Shown here: positions 18,153 to 26,292 of the stretch, piece by piece
Layout: every line of letters begins with the position of its first letter
Position numbering within the stretch: the stretch's first letter is position 1
Virus record (IMG/VR): IMGVR_UViG_3300047460_000101
Location: 1-29,078 of that record
Source: a virus
DNA length: 29,078 nucleotides
Reading direction: 5' to 3' (one strand)
Notes under the pieces: model-generated
The model's database searches: none
The model's input: only the letters and a program-made list of their open reading frames with translations
Told to the model about the DNA's origin: nothing
Made by a program: the position numbers and the translations under genes

Positions 18153-19475
18153 ATGGCAGTATTTTATAGCAGAGAAAAAGCAAAGTTAGGAACACTAACT
18201 GGATCTATTATTAATTGGTCAGACCAATTAACATCAACTGATCCAGAAGATCCTAACACTCTGGCAGATCTACCAGCAGGTTATCTTAGATGTGATGGTT
18301 CTGTATATCAAGCAGAAGTTTTTCCACAGTTAGCAGAAGTTTTGGGAGTTGGCACTAGCTGTAGGTATAAAAAACCTGATACTGATTTGTTATCTAATCA
18401 ATTTCAGGTCCCTGATCTAGGTGCCAAGAGTATCAGAGCATCAAACTCTGCAAACTTAGGTGATTATGTTGATACTTACTTACAGAATGATTCTGGTCAA
18501 ACTATCACCAAATCTGGTGTTGGACTAGAAGTTAGTTCAAACATTGGTTCAGTATTTGAAGTTCAATATCAAGGAAATTTCTTCATTCCATCTCAGTCTC
18601 TAACAATTACTGGTCAACCAGGATTTACAAGATCTACTGGTAACTATACAGAAGAATCTGAAGTATTGTCAACTGCTTTCCAACCACATGCTCACTTCCA
18701 TGATGGTAAGAGAGCAAGGACTGCTGCTTCTAATAATAATGAGTTTGGTATTTTTGGTAGAAACTCATATACTTCCAAATCTACTCTATGCATTATGCCA
18801 TGGGCAAACAATACTGCTCAACCATTATGTCAAGCAGTAGCTTCTATTGAGAAAGCATCTCAGACACAAAGAGTTAATGGTCCTGCTGGATGTATTTTCG
18901 GTGGTAACAAAAGAATTTATTATGGTGCATGTTGGTCTGGTTGTACTTTTGATCAACAAAGTAAGTGTTTGATTCCTGGAAATATTCCTGATCAAGGTAC
19001 ATTTGGTTGTGCTACTGGTGGATCCCAAGGTGGATTTGCTGTTTGGAATGAAGACAGCGGACAATGTGGTAATATCAATTACAGTGGTCTTATGGGATGT
19101 ACTGTTGAAGACCCATGTATTATTGGTCCTATTTACTGTAATGATAAAGATGGTTTAGTGCAAGTAGATGCTAACTATACACCATCAACTGTCAGTCAAG
19201 CAACTCAACTTCCTTTTGATTCTCAACCAAACGTAGCAACTTTTGGTGCAGTTAATAATGTAGTTAATGATGTAGAATCATTTGGTAATGAATGTAATCA
19301 CAGACACTTTGTTCCTTTTGAACAAGATGATCATACCTATGAGGTAAAAACAAATGCGGTAAACGTTCCTGCTACAGACATTGTATCTATTATTCAGATA
19401 GATATCAATGAAGAAAATAAAGCAGATGGTTATATTCAACCATTTTTAGTTCAAGAGTTTTTGATTAAGTATTAA
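18153..19475 (+). CDS. Second tail-collar protein, Cys-rich (440 residues)
   Basis: This starts two bases after the previous stop. Residues about 12-100 fit a divergent collar domain: L-T-G-S-I-I-N-W, DLPAGYLRCDGS, a Y-Q-A-E-V-F-P-Q-L-A-E-V-L-G segment and F-Q-V-P-D-L. His groups at H179/H181/H183 (PHAHFH) and H383/H385 (CNHRHF) parallel the two His sites of the preceding protein, suggesting a shared metal-bound tip. It holds 14 Cys, 11 of them between residues 213 and 329, which is unusual for a phage fibre. The C-terminus (Q-P-F-L-V-Q-E-F-L-I-K-Y) matches the hydrophobic ends of its neighbours. I infer a virion protein assembling with, or as an alternative to, the flanking collar proteins. 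The collar call is good; its place in the particle is unknown. Confidence 0.8.
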   Translation: MAVFYSREKAKLGTLTGSIINWSDQLTSTDPEDPNTLADLPAGYLRCDGSVYQAEVFPQLAEVLGVGTSCRYKKPDTDLLSNQFQVPDLGAKSIRASNSANLGDYVDTYLQNDSGQTITKSGVGLEVSSNIGSVFEVQYQGNFFIPSQSLTITGQPGFTRSTGNYTEESEVLSTAFQPHAHFHDGKRARTAASNNNEFGIFGRNSYTSKSTLCIMPWANNTAQPLCQAVASIEKASQTQRVNGPAGCIFGGNKRIYYGACWSGCTFDQQSKCLIPGNIPDQGTFGCATGGSQGGFAVWNEDSGQCGNINYSGLMGCTVEDPCIIGPIYCNDKDGLVQVDANYTPSTVSQATQLPFDSQPNVATFGAVNNVVNDVESFGNECNHRHFVPFEQDDHTYEVKTNAVNVPATDIVSIIQIDINEENKADGYIQPFLVQEFLIKY

Positions 19476-19479
19476 ACAG

Positions 19480-22400
19480 ATGGCATCATATAGGGATTCA
19501 TACGCTAATTACTTGTCTGATAAGGGTGGAAAACACACCCCTGTTGGTACGATTCTTCCTGTGTTTGTTGGTACTGATCAACAGACTGATGGTGAGAATC
19601 CAGAATATAGTTATCAAAGTCATCTATATTGTGATGGCAGTGAAGTAAATATCAGAGACTATCCAGAATTATATTCTATCATCAGAAATAGATATGGTGG
19701 CGCAGCTGCGGTAACTATTACTCAATCTGCAAATCCTGGTGGATTAAGAAGATCATATATTATTAACAATAAAGTATTCTTTCAGTTTTATAAGGATGCT
19801 ACTAATGATAAGGTAAACGTACAGATGCCTTATCCTTATAACTCTGCAATGAGATTTGAGTTATTGGGACAGTTTCCCACAGCTAATGGCATTTTTAATA
19901 CAACTACTTTTTATTCATTAAAAGAACCAACTGAAGATGTAAGTGGTCAGGCACAAACAGATGAGTTTGCATATGAAGTAGTAGTTCCTGATACTGTTGA
20001 TGTATCTACATTCCCAACATCACAATATACATGGTCATTTGTTACTCCATCTTCTGCATTACATCCACAAATTGTAATTCAAAAATCATTTTCTATTAGA
20101 GATTATCCTTATAATATTGGTACTTTCAAGTTACCAGATTATAGAAATAGGAAGATTTTAGGATTTGGTAATGTTAATGGTGCTGGTACAGCAACACCAC
20201 AAAATGCTATTAATAACTTTGTAGGACAAACTGGTGGACAGTGGTACATTGCTAAGAACACACTGATTGATAGTGGAGAATTTTTTAACGTTGGTGACGT
20301 AAAAACAACAGGATACAGTGATATTGTTGCTGACATTACTGCATACACTGTTGGTAGTGTTAAGTATAGAGTGGGTCCAATGGACGACTATACATTCCCA
20401 TTCCCACCTGAGCATAACCATAGAATCCTATCGGTAGAGGTTGATGAAACCAAACAAGCAGAGCTAGGACCATCTGAAGTAGATAAATTTGCTGTTAACT
20501 ATATTAATGGTAGAGCAAACATCAGTCTGTTTGAACCAGAAGGTGCTTCTGGATCTGCATTAGGACACTCTCATGGTATTATTGGAACAGCACTACCAAG
20601 TGCTGCCATGGCAACATATGGAAACGTTCCTGGAATTGGTGATAGAGATGCATCTTACAACTATTCTGTATCAGAATCTGCAGCTTTGAATCTATTGACA
20701 ATGACATATGATTCTGGTACTGGTTATATTACTATCAATACTGATGGAAATCATGGATTTGGTGTAGGTGATAACATTTCTGTTAGTGGAGCAACTCCAC
20801 TTACATATAGTGGCACCTTTACTGTTATTGCTCCTGGATTAGGTGGAGCGAATTTTAATGTATTACCTAGAACAGGAGAAATTCCTGGTATTAGTCCAGC
20901 TACACTTGGAGCAGGTGCAAATGTAAAATTAGCAAATGGATATTTTGTAGAGACTGAAACTACTCAAGCACCAAGAGTATATGTTGTTGATGGTAACACA
21001 TTAGTTGGTGGTAAGCAAGCAGAGTTTGAAATTCCAGGAAATGCTACTACTCTAAAGGAAGATATTATCACATCACCAGAAAGTAGAACTATTAGTGTTC
21101 CTTCACCATCATTAGGTGATGTTATTGGAATTGAAGCAGTAATGACCGCACCTGGTGGTGGCGGTGCTGATAGTGATAACGATGGTTCAGATGGTGGATC
21201 CGCTTCACTTACTCTTGACGTTGATGGTCAATTGTATACTATCACTGCATTTGGTGGTAAAGGTGGACAAGCTGGAAATAGTGGTGGTGCAGCTGGAGAT
21301 GGTGGAACATTATCAATCCCTGCTTCATTAGCAACAGATAGTAGATTTAATATTACAATTACAGAAGGTATTGATGGTGAACAAGGCGGTGGTGGTGGAT
21401 CTTCCACGTCTTTCACTCTTGGTGGTGGTGGAGGTCAAAGTCCACAAGCTTTCAACAAAGGTGGCAATGGTCAAGCAACTGGATTCCAAGCTACAATTAA
21501 TGAACCAGAACAAACATTTACTAGCAATGGTTCTTGGAGTGTCCCTGTTGCAGCTGCAGGAGAGCAAAGTAGAAGTATTAGCATTCAAGTAGGTGGCGGT
21601 GGTGGTGGTTCTGGCAACCCAAATGCTAACTCTGGATGTAGTGCATCATGGCCAGGTTGGCCAACATCAACTGGTGGCAAGACTGGTGCTAGTGGTGGTT
21701 ATGGTGGTAGAGGTGCAAGATTAATAGGATCATTACAACAGCAAGGAGGAACACTAAATTGGGAAATTGGTCAAGGTGGTGGAGCTGGATTTAACAATGT
21801 AGATGGTAACAATGGAACTGGTTCTGAAGCAGGTTCTGCTGGTGGAGGAAATGGTGCTGGTGGAACCCAAGGTGGATCTTCTGGTGTTGGTGCATGGGGT
21901 AACGGCGCAACTGGTGGCGGTGGCGGTGGTGTTACAGGTTTATTTTATGATGGTGTTGCTATTGCTGGAGCTGGCGGTGGAGGCGGCGGCGGTGGATCAG
22001 GTGGTGGTTTCAACGGTGGTGGTACTACTGATGGTTGCTATCCTGGTGGAGACAATCAAGCTTCTTCTCAAGGTCTAATCGCATCTAGTAGTGCTCTTGA
22101 CTTTACTGATGGTGCTAACGGATCTTCTGGTAGTTGTACCGCAGGATCTGGTGCAGGTGGTGGTTGTGGTTGTGGTGTCACTGGACAAGCATCGGGTGGT
22201 GTAGGTGGTCAGGCAGGTGTCGGTCACAATGGTAATGGTGGCGGTACAGGTGGTCGTCGTGGTGCTTCAGCATATAGAACTGATTTCTGGTCTGGTGCTG
22301 TAAGTTTGGATTCTGTAGGTGCTCTCCCATCATCAAATGGTTTTGTTAAAATTCAATTCAGTAGAACAACACTACAATATGATCCTGTTGGTGGTGCTGG

Positions 22401-23418
22401 TGGTCAAGGTGCAACAATTTCTATTGAAATTAATGACATTGTTGCTCCTGTTGTTGCAACATTACAAGCTGCTGGTAATGGTGGTGGACTAGCACAAGAT
22501 GGTGGTAATGGTCAAGTTTATGTGAGATATGCTGGTCAAGAAGCAGGTACTACACTACCAGGTGAAACTACAATTCCAACTGGTAAGTATTATGATGGAT
22601 CTGCAAATGGTACACCAAGTGGTGCTCCTAAAGATGGAAATATTTGGCAATCTTCTACTGATGATAATCTAAAACAAATTGGTTTTGGTATTGGTACTGG
22701 TAACAGTGCTGGATTCTCATCCGCAAATATTCCTTTTGCAGGACAAAATAAAATCACACAGTATATTAAATTTACTGGTGCTGCAACTGCAGCAAGTGGT
22801 GATAGACAATTAGTAGTAGGAACACTTGCATTATCAACTGTAAATGCAATAAGGTTTACTATTATTAGGGGTAATTCAGTTAATGGTGGTGAAACACCAG
22901 ATGAAGCGATAAATTTATACTATCAAAAACAAGGATCAACAAACACTACACTGTTCCAAGAAATCTTACTTGCTTCTAGTAGTGAATCTGGATGGCAAGC
23001 AATTGATATACCATTAGCAGAAGGTTCTCCCATCAGAGACGATGGCATGACACTTATATTATCACAAGATAGACCAAATGGTGCAAATGACAATGCTACA
23101 GCTGGTGCTGATAACTATGGTCTTGCTGCTATTACATTATTCTATGCTCCAACAACACAAAATACTTTTATATCTACTGGCGGCGCATCTCTACAAGGTA
23201 ACTTAGATGATGCTGGAGCTCCAATTAACTCGGATGTAGGTATCAGTCAAGTAAGACGTGAGGTTACTGCAAGAGATGCAGCCTTGACAGTTACGGATGG
23301 AACGTTTACAATGTCATCATCTACACCTATTGTTACTACAGCAACGGTTGTATCAGAAAGTGATATTCCGCTAATTACTAAGTATCATAGAGTAAAATAT
23401 TTGATCAAGGCAATCTAA
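19480..23418 (+). CDS. Collar protein with glycine-rich adhesin domain (1,312 residues)
   Basis: The N-terminus MASYRDSYANYLS resembles MASYNRIKAQ two genes upstream. A collar domain follows: P-V-G-T-I-L-P-V-F, LYCDGSEVNIRDYPELYSII-like text, and G-T-F-K-L-P-D-Y-R at about residue 210-220. His groups EHNH (near 312) and GHSH (near 365) recall the neighbours' metal sites. Residues 558-928 are extremely rich in Gly, with a segment near 680 (FTSNGSWSVP followed by GGGGGG) typical of glycine-rich phage and bacterial domains. In Salmonella phage S16, glycine-rich loops of gp38 form packed polyglycine-II helices at the fibre tip; a similar fold is inferred here. A smoother C-terminal region of about 300 residues ends in Y-H-R-V-K-Y-L-I-K-A-I. 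It is the best candidate in the window for a host-range determinant. Confidence 0.82.
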   Translation: MASYRDSYANYLSDKGGKHTPVGTILPVFVGTDQQTDGENPEYSYQSHLYCDGSEVNIRDYPELYSIIRNRYGGAAAVTITQSANPGGLRRSYIINNKVFFQFYKDATNDKVNVQMPYPYNSAMRFELLGQFPTANGIFNTTTFYSLKEPTEDVSGQAQTDEFAYEVVVPDTVDVSTFPTSQYTWSFVTPSSALHPQIVIQKSFSIRDYPYNIGTFKLPDYRNRKILGFGNVNGAGTATPQNAINNFVGQTGGQWYIAKNTLIDSGEFFNVGDVKTTGYSDIVADITAYTVGSVKYRVGPMDDYTFPFPPEHNHRILSVEVDETKQAELGPSEVDKFAVNYINGRANISLFEPEGASGSALGHSHGIIGTALPSAAMATYGNVPGIGDRDASYNYSVSESAALNLLTMTYDSGTGYITINTDGNHGFGVGDNISVSGATPLTYSGTFTVIAPGLGGANFNVLPRTGEIPGISPATLGAGANVKLANGYFVETETTQAPRVYVVDGNTLVGGKQAEFEIPGNATTLKEDIITSPESRTISVPSPSLGDVIGIEAVMTAPGGGGADSDNDGSDGGSASLTLDVDGQLYTITAFGGKGGQAGNSGGAAGDGGTLSIPASLATDSRFNITITEGIDGEQGGGGGSSTSFTLGGGGGQSPQAFNKGGNGQATGFQATINEPEQTFTSNGSWSVPVAAAGEQSRSISIQVGGGGGGSGNPNANSGCSASWPGWPTSTGGKTGASGGYGGRGARLIGSLQQQGGTLNWEIGQGGGAGFNNVDGNNGTGSEAGSAGGGNGAGGTQGGSSGVGAWGNGATGGGGGGVTGLFYDGVAIAGAGGGGGGGGSGGGFNGGGTTDGCYPGGDNQASSQGLIASSSALDFTDGANGSSGSCTAGSGAGGGCGCGVTGQASGGVGGQAGVGHNGNGGGTGGRRGASAYRTDFWSGAVSLDSVGALPSSNGFVKIQFSRTTLQYDPVGGAGGQGATISIEINDIVAPVVATLQAAGNGGGLAQDGGNGQVYVRYAGQEAGTTLPGETTIPTGKYYDGSANGTPSGAPKDGNIWQSSTDDNLKQIGFGIGTGNSAGFSSANIPFAGQNKITQYIKFTGAATAASGDRQLVVGTLALSTVNAIRFTIIRGNSVNGGETPDEAINLYYQKQGSTNTTLFQEILLASSSESGWQAIDIPLAEGSPIRDDGMTLILSQDRPNGANDNATAGADNYGLAAITLFYAPTTQNTFISTGGASLQGNLDDAGAPINSDVGISQVRREVTARDAALTVTDGTFTMSSSTPIVTTATVVSESDIPLITKYHRVKYLIKAI
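21151..22263 (+). other. Glycine-rich coding tract
   Basis: GGT and GGA codons dominate residues 558-928 of the 1,312-residue protein, in runs of three to six Gly separated by Ala, Ser, Asn or short loops. The GGTGGT-like DNA is locally repetitive and could favour recombination or slippage. A non-repetitive segment between about 21480 and 21580 splits it into two glycine blocks. Confidence 0.85.
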
Positions 23419-23422
23419 AATA

Positions 23423-24034
23423 ATGGCAGAACAATTTATATTTCCTCCAGAGAAACTGGTTGGTGATTTTCGTGACTTTATCGGTGTATGGGATGGTTTC
23501 ATGCCAAAAGAAATGTGTGATGATATCATTCGTAAATGTCTAGAGGCAAGACACAATAATGGTTGGATGAATGTAGACAATGGTTCTACACAGTTTCCAA
23601 GTGCTAAGTTAGGTCGTAGTGACTTTCAATACTTGTTTAATGAGCACGAGAGTCATTTATCTAATCAAGTAAGAGAATATCTAAAATGTTGTGTCTCAAG
23701 CTATGTCATTGAGTATGCTGCATTGAAACCAACAAAGATGCTTACAAATATTATTAAGTTTCAACTAACACCTCCTCGTGGTGGTTATCATGAATGGCAT
23801 TACGAAACATCATCTTATTTTGCTGCTAGTCGTGAGTTAGTATGGACAATCTATCTTAATGATATGCCTGATGGTGAAGCAGAAACAGAGTTTATCTATC
23901 AAAAACGTAGGATTCAACCGAAGAAAGGTAGGATTGTAATCTGGCCAGCAGGATTTACTCATACACACAGAGGAAATACTGTGTTCTCACAAGATAAATA
24001 CATCTTGACAGGATGGATTCATAAAACAGTATAG
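23423..24034 (+). CDS. 2-oxoglutarate/Fe(II)-dependent oxygenase
   Basis: 203 residues, four bases after the previous stop. The double-stranded beta-helix signature is visible: G-G-Y-H-E-W-H-Y-E around residues 120-128, giving H126-x-E128 as iron ligands, and F-T-H-T-H-R-G at 178-184 giving the distal His (H180 or H182). K192, in D-K-Y-I-L-T-G-W, sits where the 2-oxoglutarate carboxylate binder is expected. Enzymes of this type couple 2OG decarboxylation to hydroxylation or a related oxidation, and the family includes prolyl hydroxylases. Acidic Glu replaces the more usual Asp of HxD. I recall the THTHRG pattern from cyanophage oxygenases. Its place between tail genes suggests late expression and possibly a virion protein as substrate, which is inference. 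The substrate cannot be read from sequence. Confidence 0.85.
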   Translation: MAEQFIFPPEKLVGDFRDFIGVWDGFMPKEMCDDIIRKCLEARHNNGWMNVDNGSTQFPSAKLGRSDFQYLFNEHESHLSNQVREYLKCCVSSYVIEYAALKPTKMLTNIIKFQLTPPRGGYHEWHYETSSYFAASRELVWTIYLNDMPDGEAETEFIYQKRRIQPKKGRIVIWPAGFTHTHRGNTVFSQDKYILTGWIHKTV

Positions 24035-24036
24035 AC

Positions 24037-24858
24037 ATGGAAATCGCATCACCAGCAAAAACAGCATTATACTTGAATGCATTTGATAAGAACATTCAAG
24101 TAGACGGTGTTATCAAAACATTTGACGATGAATATTGGGTAGCAAACATTGTTCCTATCCTGTATCCTCTATGGGATTCTGATAAAGATAAGTTAGAAGT
24201 CTTTGTTAAGTACAAGGATGGTACTACAAAAATGAACAAGACCAAGTATCAACGTCAGCAAAAGACTGGTGTATACAAGTGGGTCTCTTATCAGTTTGAC
24301 TTATCACCTTTCCCCAGTGAAGTAGATACTCTATGTACTCGTCTCATGGAGAAGTATACAGAGTATAGAGTAGGACAAGAGAATGATCTAGAGAGATCAC
24401 TAGCAGGTCAGTTTGCTAAGTCTGCTATTCTTAACTGGAATAAGGTATCACTAATTAGAAACTTCTTACTTAGTGACAGTGATTGGACACAACTAGGTGA
24501 TGCACCACTCACTGATGATCAAAAAACAAATTGGAGAGCATATCGTGCGAAGCTAAGAGATATGCCAGACGAACAAAAAGAGATTGCTGCTAACATGGTT
24601 GTGTTCCCAGTAACACCATCTAAGCATGAAGCAATGGCAGATGGCAAGGAGTATCTATCTGATCAAAATGATCATTTTTATAGAATGAATCAGGTAGTAT
24701 ACAGTAAGTTTGCGGATAGAATTACTAATTATCTTGCAATTGCAATCTCTACAGCAGCAATCGATGACATGCCTGTTACCAAGGTATACAAACCAGCAAC
24801 AGGTGATGCTTCCCTTGATACTGTTCTAGAAATGATTGAAGACGGAGAGATCGGGTAA
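24037..24858 (+). CDS. Tail assembly chaperone-like protein
   Basis: 273 residues, starting two bases after the oxygenase stop. Residues 139-176 contain I-R-N-F-L-L-S-D-S-D-W-T-Q-L-G-D-A, K-T-N-W-R-A-Y-R and L-R-D-M-P, the pattern R-x-x-L-L-x-x-(S/T)-D-W then W-x-x-Y-R-x-x-L-R of phage tail assembly chaperone families (XkdW-like / Phage_tail_APC). Such proteins sit beside fibre genes and help fibre folding or attachment. The first 135 residues, beta-rich then helical, and the last 90 are not recognised, so the chaperone-like motif is embedded in a longer protein than usual. It overlaps the next gene by one base (TAATG). The motif call is good; the exact client fibre is unknown. Confidence 0.7.
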   Translation: MEIASPAKTALYLNAFDKNIQVDGVIKTFDDEYWVANIVPILYPLWDSDKDKLEVFVKYKDGTTKMNKTKYQRQQKTGVYKWVSYQFDLSPFPSEVDTLCTRLMEKYTEYRVGQENDLERSLAGQFAKSAILNWNKVSLIRNFLLSDSDWTQLGDAPLTDDQKTNWRAYRAKLRDMPDEQKEIAANMVVFPVTPSKHEAMADGKEYLSDQNDHFYRMNQVVYSKFADRITNYLAIAISTAAIDDMPVTKVYKPATGDASLDTVLEMIEDGEIG

Positions 24859-25220
24859 TGTTAATTTCATTTAATCCCAAAACAGAAGCAATGCTAGTAG
24901 CAGACTATGCTGCTGTAGCTAATAAGTGTGTTATTGTTGTTGATAATAGTAAGTATCACACACTGTCTACTACAAAGAAAGCAGAAGTCTTTACGTGGTA
25001 TGAGGATATCATGCCAGAAGCAGAGATCGATAGGATCTTTGAACTAAAGACAGTATACTATTATTTCCCCAATGAGCAGACTGCAGTGGACAGTTGTTAC
25101 GACTGGTTCCCACAACCACAGAATTGCCCTGATGCTGACCATCACATTCCAGCATATGTGATCAAACCTAATGGTGGCATCCCATACGTTAACGCAGATC
25201 CAACACCACCTGCAGGTTGA
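24858..25220 (+). CDS. Hypothetical protein at the end of the tail block
   Basis: 120 residues, with its ATG overlapping the upstream stop (TAATG), so translation is probably coupled. A compact start with alternating hydrophobics (CVIVVD) is followed by a helical middle (E-V-F-T-W-Y-E-D-I-M-P-E-A-E-I-D-R-I-F) and a Tyr/Cys/Pro-rich end (C-Y-D-W-F-P-Q-P-Q-N-C). The C-terminus is Pro-rich and probably flexible. No family is recognised. Its place after a chaperone-like gene suggests a virion-assembly or minor tail role, but nothing in the protein proves it. Its stop codon lies inside the -35 box of the promoter at 25217. Confidence 0.75.
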   Translation: MLISFNPKTEAMLVADYAAVANKCVIVVDNSKYHTLSTTKKAEVFTWYEDIMPEAEIDRIFELKTVYYYFPNEQTAVDSCYDWFPQPQNCPDADHHIPAYVIKPNGGIPYVNADPTPPAG

Positions 25221-25245
25221 CACGCCATTGATGGTGTGGTAGTAT
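25217..25245 (+). promoter_or_regulatory. Sigma70-like promoter TTGACA-N17-TGGTAGTAT
   Basis: A perfect TTGACA (25217-25222) is spaced 17 bases from TAGTAT (25240-25245), which matches TATAAT at four of six positions and carries an extended -10 TGG just before it. The -35 box covers the TGA stop of the preceding gene. The expected start near 25252 leaves about 15 bases before the ATG at 25267. It marks the switch from the late tail block to the small-gene block. Confidence 0.65.
25221..25238 (+). repeat. Inverted repeat in the promoter spacer
   Basis: CACGCCA and TGGTGTG flank TTGA, giving seven pairs with one G-T wobble. As RNA it would form a hairpin directly after the upstream stop codon, without a following T-run. 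As DNA it lies between the -35 and -10 boxes, where a repressor or activator could bind. Both roles are inferred. Confidence 0.55.
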
Positions 25246-25266
25246 GTCTTCATCCAGCATTAAACT

Positions 25267-25551
25267 ATGAAGGTTCCTAACAAACCAGAACTCACACATA
25301 TGCAGATCCAAGCTATTCTGAGGGAAAATTCAATCCCTGAGGATCAGATCAAATATATTGGTGATAAAGAATACACAACACATTATGCTGCTCATCCTGA
25401 ATACCATGGAGATATTATGCCATGGTATTTGATTGGTGGTGAGCATGAGGTGCCAGTTTGTGACATTGGATCAATTGATCAGGTAGACGAAGACGATTGT
25501 GTGCCTGAAGATGATGGTTGGGGTCCTGCTGGTCCTCCAACTGTAAATTAA
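25267..25551 (+). CDS. Hypothetical acidic protein (94 residues)
   Basis: The first gene after the promoter at 25217. The N-terminus (K-P-E-L-T-H-M-Q-I-Q-A-I-L-R-E-N) looks like a short helix, and the C-terminal third is very acidic (D-Q-V-D-E-D-D-C-V-P-E-D-D) and ends in Gly/Pro. His and Tyr residues cluster in the middle (TTHYAAHPEYHGD). No family is recognised. The coding call rests on length, sensible amino-acid content, and a start about 15 bases after the predicted transcription start. An acidic tail of this kind can mimic DNA or bind basic host proteins, but that is speculation. Confidence 0.7.
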   Translation: MKVPNKPELTHMQIQAILRENSIPEDQIKYIGDKEYTTHYAAHPEYHGDIMPWYLIGGEHEVPVCDIGSIDQVDEDDCVPEDDGWGPAGPPTVN

Positions 25552-25604
25552 TTTGTTTCGATTTCCCCTTAAAACACTGTAAACCACTAGAAACCGAGTA
25601 TAAT

Positions 25605-25793
25605 ATGGACTGGGACACTACTAAGGAAGAAAAACGCAAAGATTCATTCTTTATTTTTTATGAGAGTGTTCTAAAACCAGATCATAAGCTACGTGAAGCT
25701 GCACATGATCAGCAATGCTATCATGAACTGCTAGAATGGCGTGGAGAGATCATTGAATACTTAGACCGTCGTCGTAATGAGGAACTTTTATGA
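25605..25793 (+). CDS. Small helical hypothetical protein (62 residues)
   Basis: The ATG at 25605 (MDWDTTKEEKRKDS) is preferred over an in-frame ATG at 25518, because the earlier start would overlap the preceding gene and add an unconvincing Cys-rich stretch. The protein is strongly charged and probably all-helical (E-L-L-E-W-R-G-E-I-I-E-Y-L-D-R-R-R). Its stop overlaps the next start as ATGA, implying coupled translation. A TATAAT directly abuts the ATG but is too close to serve this start. The function is unknown. Confidence 0.72.
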   Translation: MDWDTTKEEKRKDSFFIFYESVLKPDHKLREAAHDQQCYHELLEWRGEIIEYLDRRRNEELL

Positions 25794-26032
25794 GCACACC
25801 TATTGTTGGTGCTGATACCACCTATGAAGAACATCGTAGGGATCGATTACAAGAATGTATCGAAGACTATCTTCAAGATGGTTTTGGAGACAATACTGAT
25901 CCACGATACGTATACGAAGAAATGCTGGTAGTTATTCAACAGCTAGCAGACTATCATGAAAAACATCGAGCACGTTACATAGAACTAAAAAGTTACATGC
26001 TTGGTTATAGTCCTCTTCCTGATAGATTTTGA
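25790..26032 (+). CDS. Small helical hypothetical protein (80 residues)
   Basis: Coupled to its neighbours by ATGA upstream and TGATG downstream. The charged helical sequence includes T-Y-E-E-H-R-R-D-R-L-Q-E-C-I-E-D-Y-L-Q-D-G-F-G-D and a second helix E-M-L-V-V-I-Q-Q-L-A-D-Y-H-E-K-H-R. There is a single Cys and no membrane segment. No family is recognised. Size, charge and packing match the small-protein cassettes common in early regions of T4-like cyanophages. Confidence 0.78.
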   Translation: MSTPIVGADTTYEEHRRDRLQECIEDYLQDGFGDNTDPRYVYEEMLVVIQQLADYHEKHRARYIELKSYMLGYSPLPDRF

Positions 26033-26292
26033 TGGACAAAAAAGAGAGAATCCTGCTTGCATTACAGGATATACATACTGTGACCAAACTGATTGATGGC
26101 ATTGACTATCACGGTTACATGATTAATAAACTTATCATGGTTGAGGTCGAACTAGAACGGCAACTTACTAATTTGATTCACAATGAACGAAGAGGAATTC
26201 AAAGCAGCACTTCAGAATATGCTGCAGATGCAAAATTCAGTACAGAACAACAACGATCAGAATTTTCAGATTCTGCAGGCACAAATCGATAG
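26032..26292 (+). CDS. Small hypothetical protein with tail overlapping the next gene
   Basis: 86 residues from the ATG at 26032 (TGATG overlap with the preceding stop); a TTG one codon earlier is possible but less likely. Residues 1-55 read as a natural helical protein (D-K-K-E-R-I-L-L-A-L-Q-D-I-H, then V-E-V-E-L-E-R-Q-L). From about residue 52 the frame runs 110 bases into the next gene and turns into low-complexity Ser/Thr/Gln-rich text, as expected of a secondary frame. The tail may be the result of a lost stop codon. The function is unknown. Confidence 0.65.
   Translation: MDKKERILLALQDIHTVTKLIDGIDYHGYMINKLIMVEVELERQLTNLIHNERRGIQSSTSEYAADAKFSTEQQRSEFSDSAGTNR

Noticed and set aside
21228-21588. 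Minus-strand frames across the glycine-rich tract
   Set aside because: They are Pro- and Ser-rich mirror images of GGT/GGA codons and have no promoter or ribosome site.
23993-24000. GATAAATA resembling a late promoter box
   Set aside because: It lies inside the oxygenase coding region, differs at the first base, and has no gene starting at the expected distance except one only 37 bases away that is already tightly linked.
25599-25604. TATAAT immediately before the ATG at 25605
   Set aside because: A transcript from it would start after the ATG, there is no -35 box at the right distance, and the gene has no good later start.
25518-25604. Upstream in-frame extension of the 62-residue gene
   Set aside because: The added residues are Cys-rich, unlike the rest, and overlap the end of the preceding gene.
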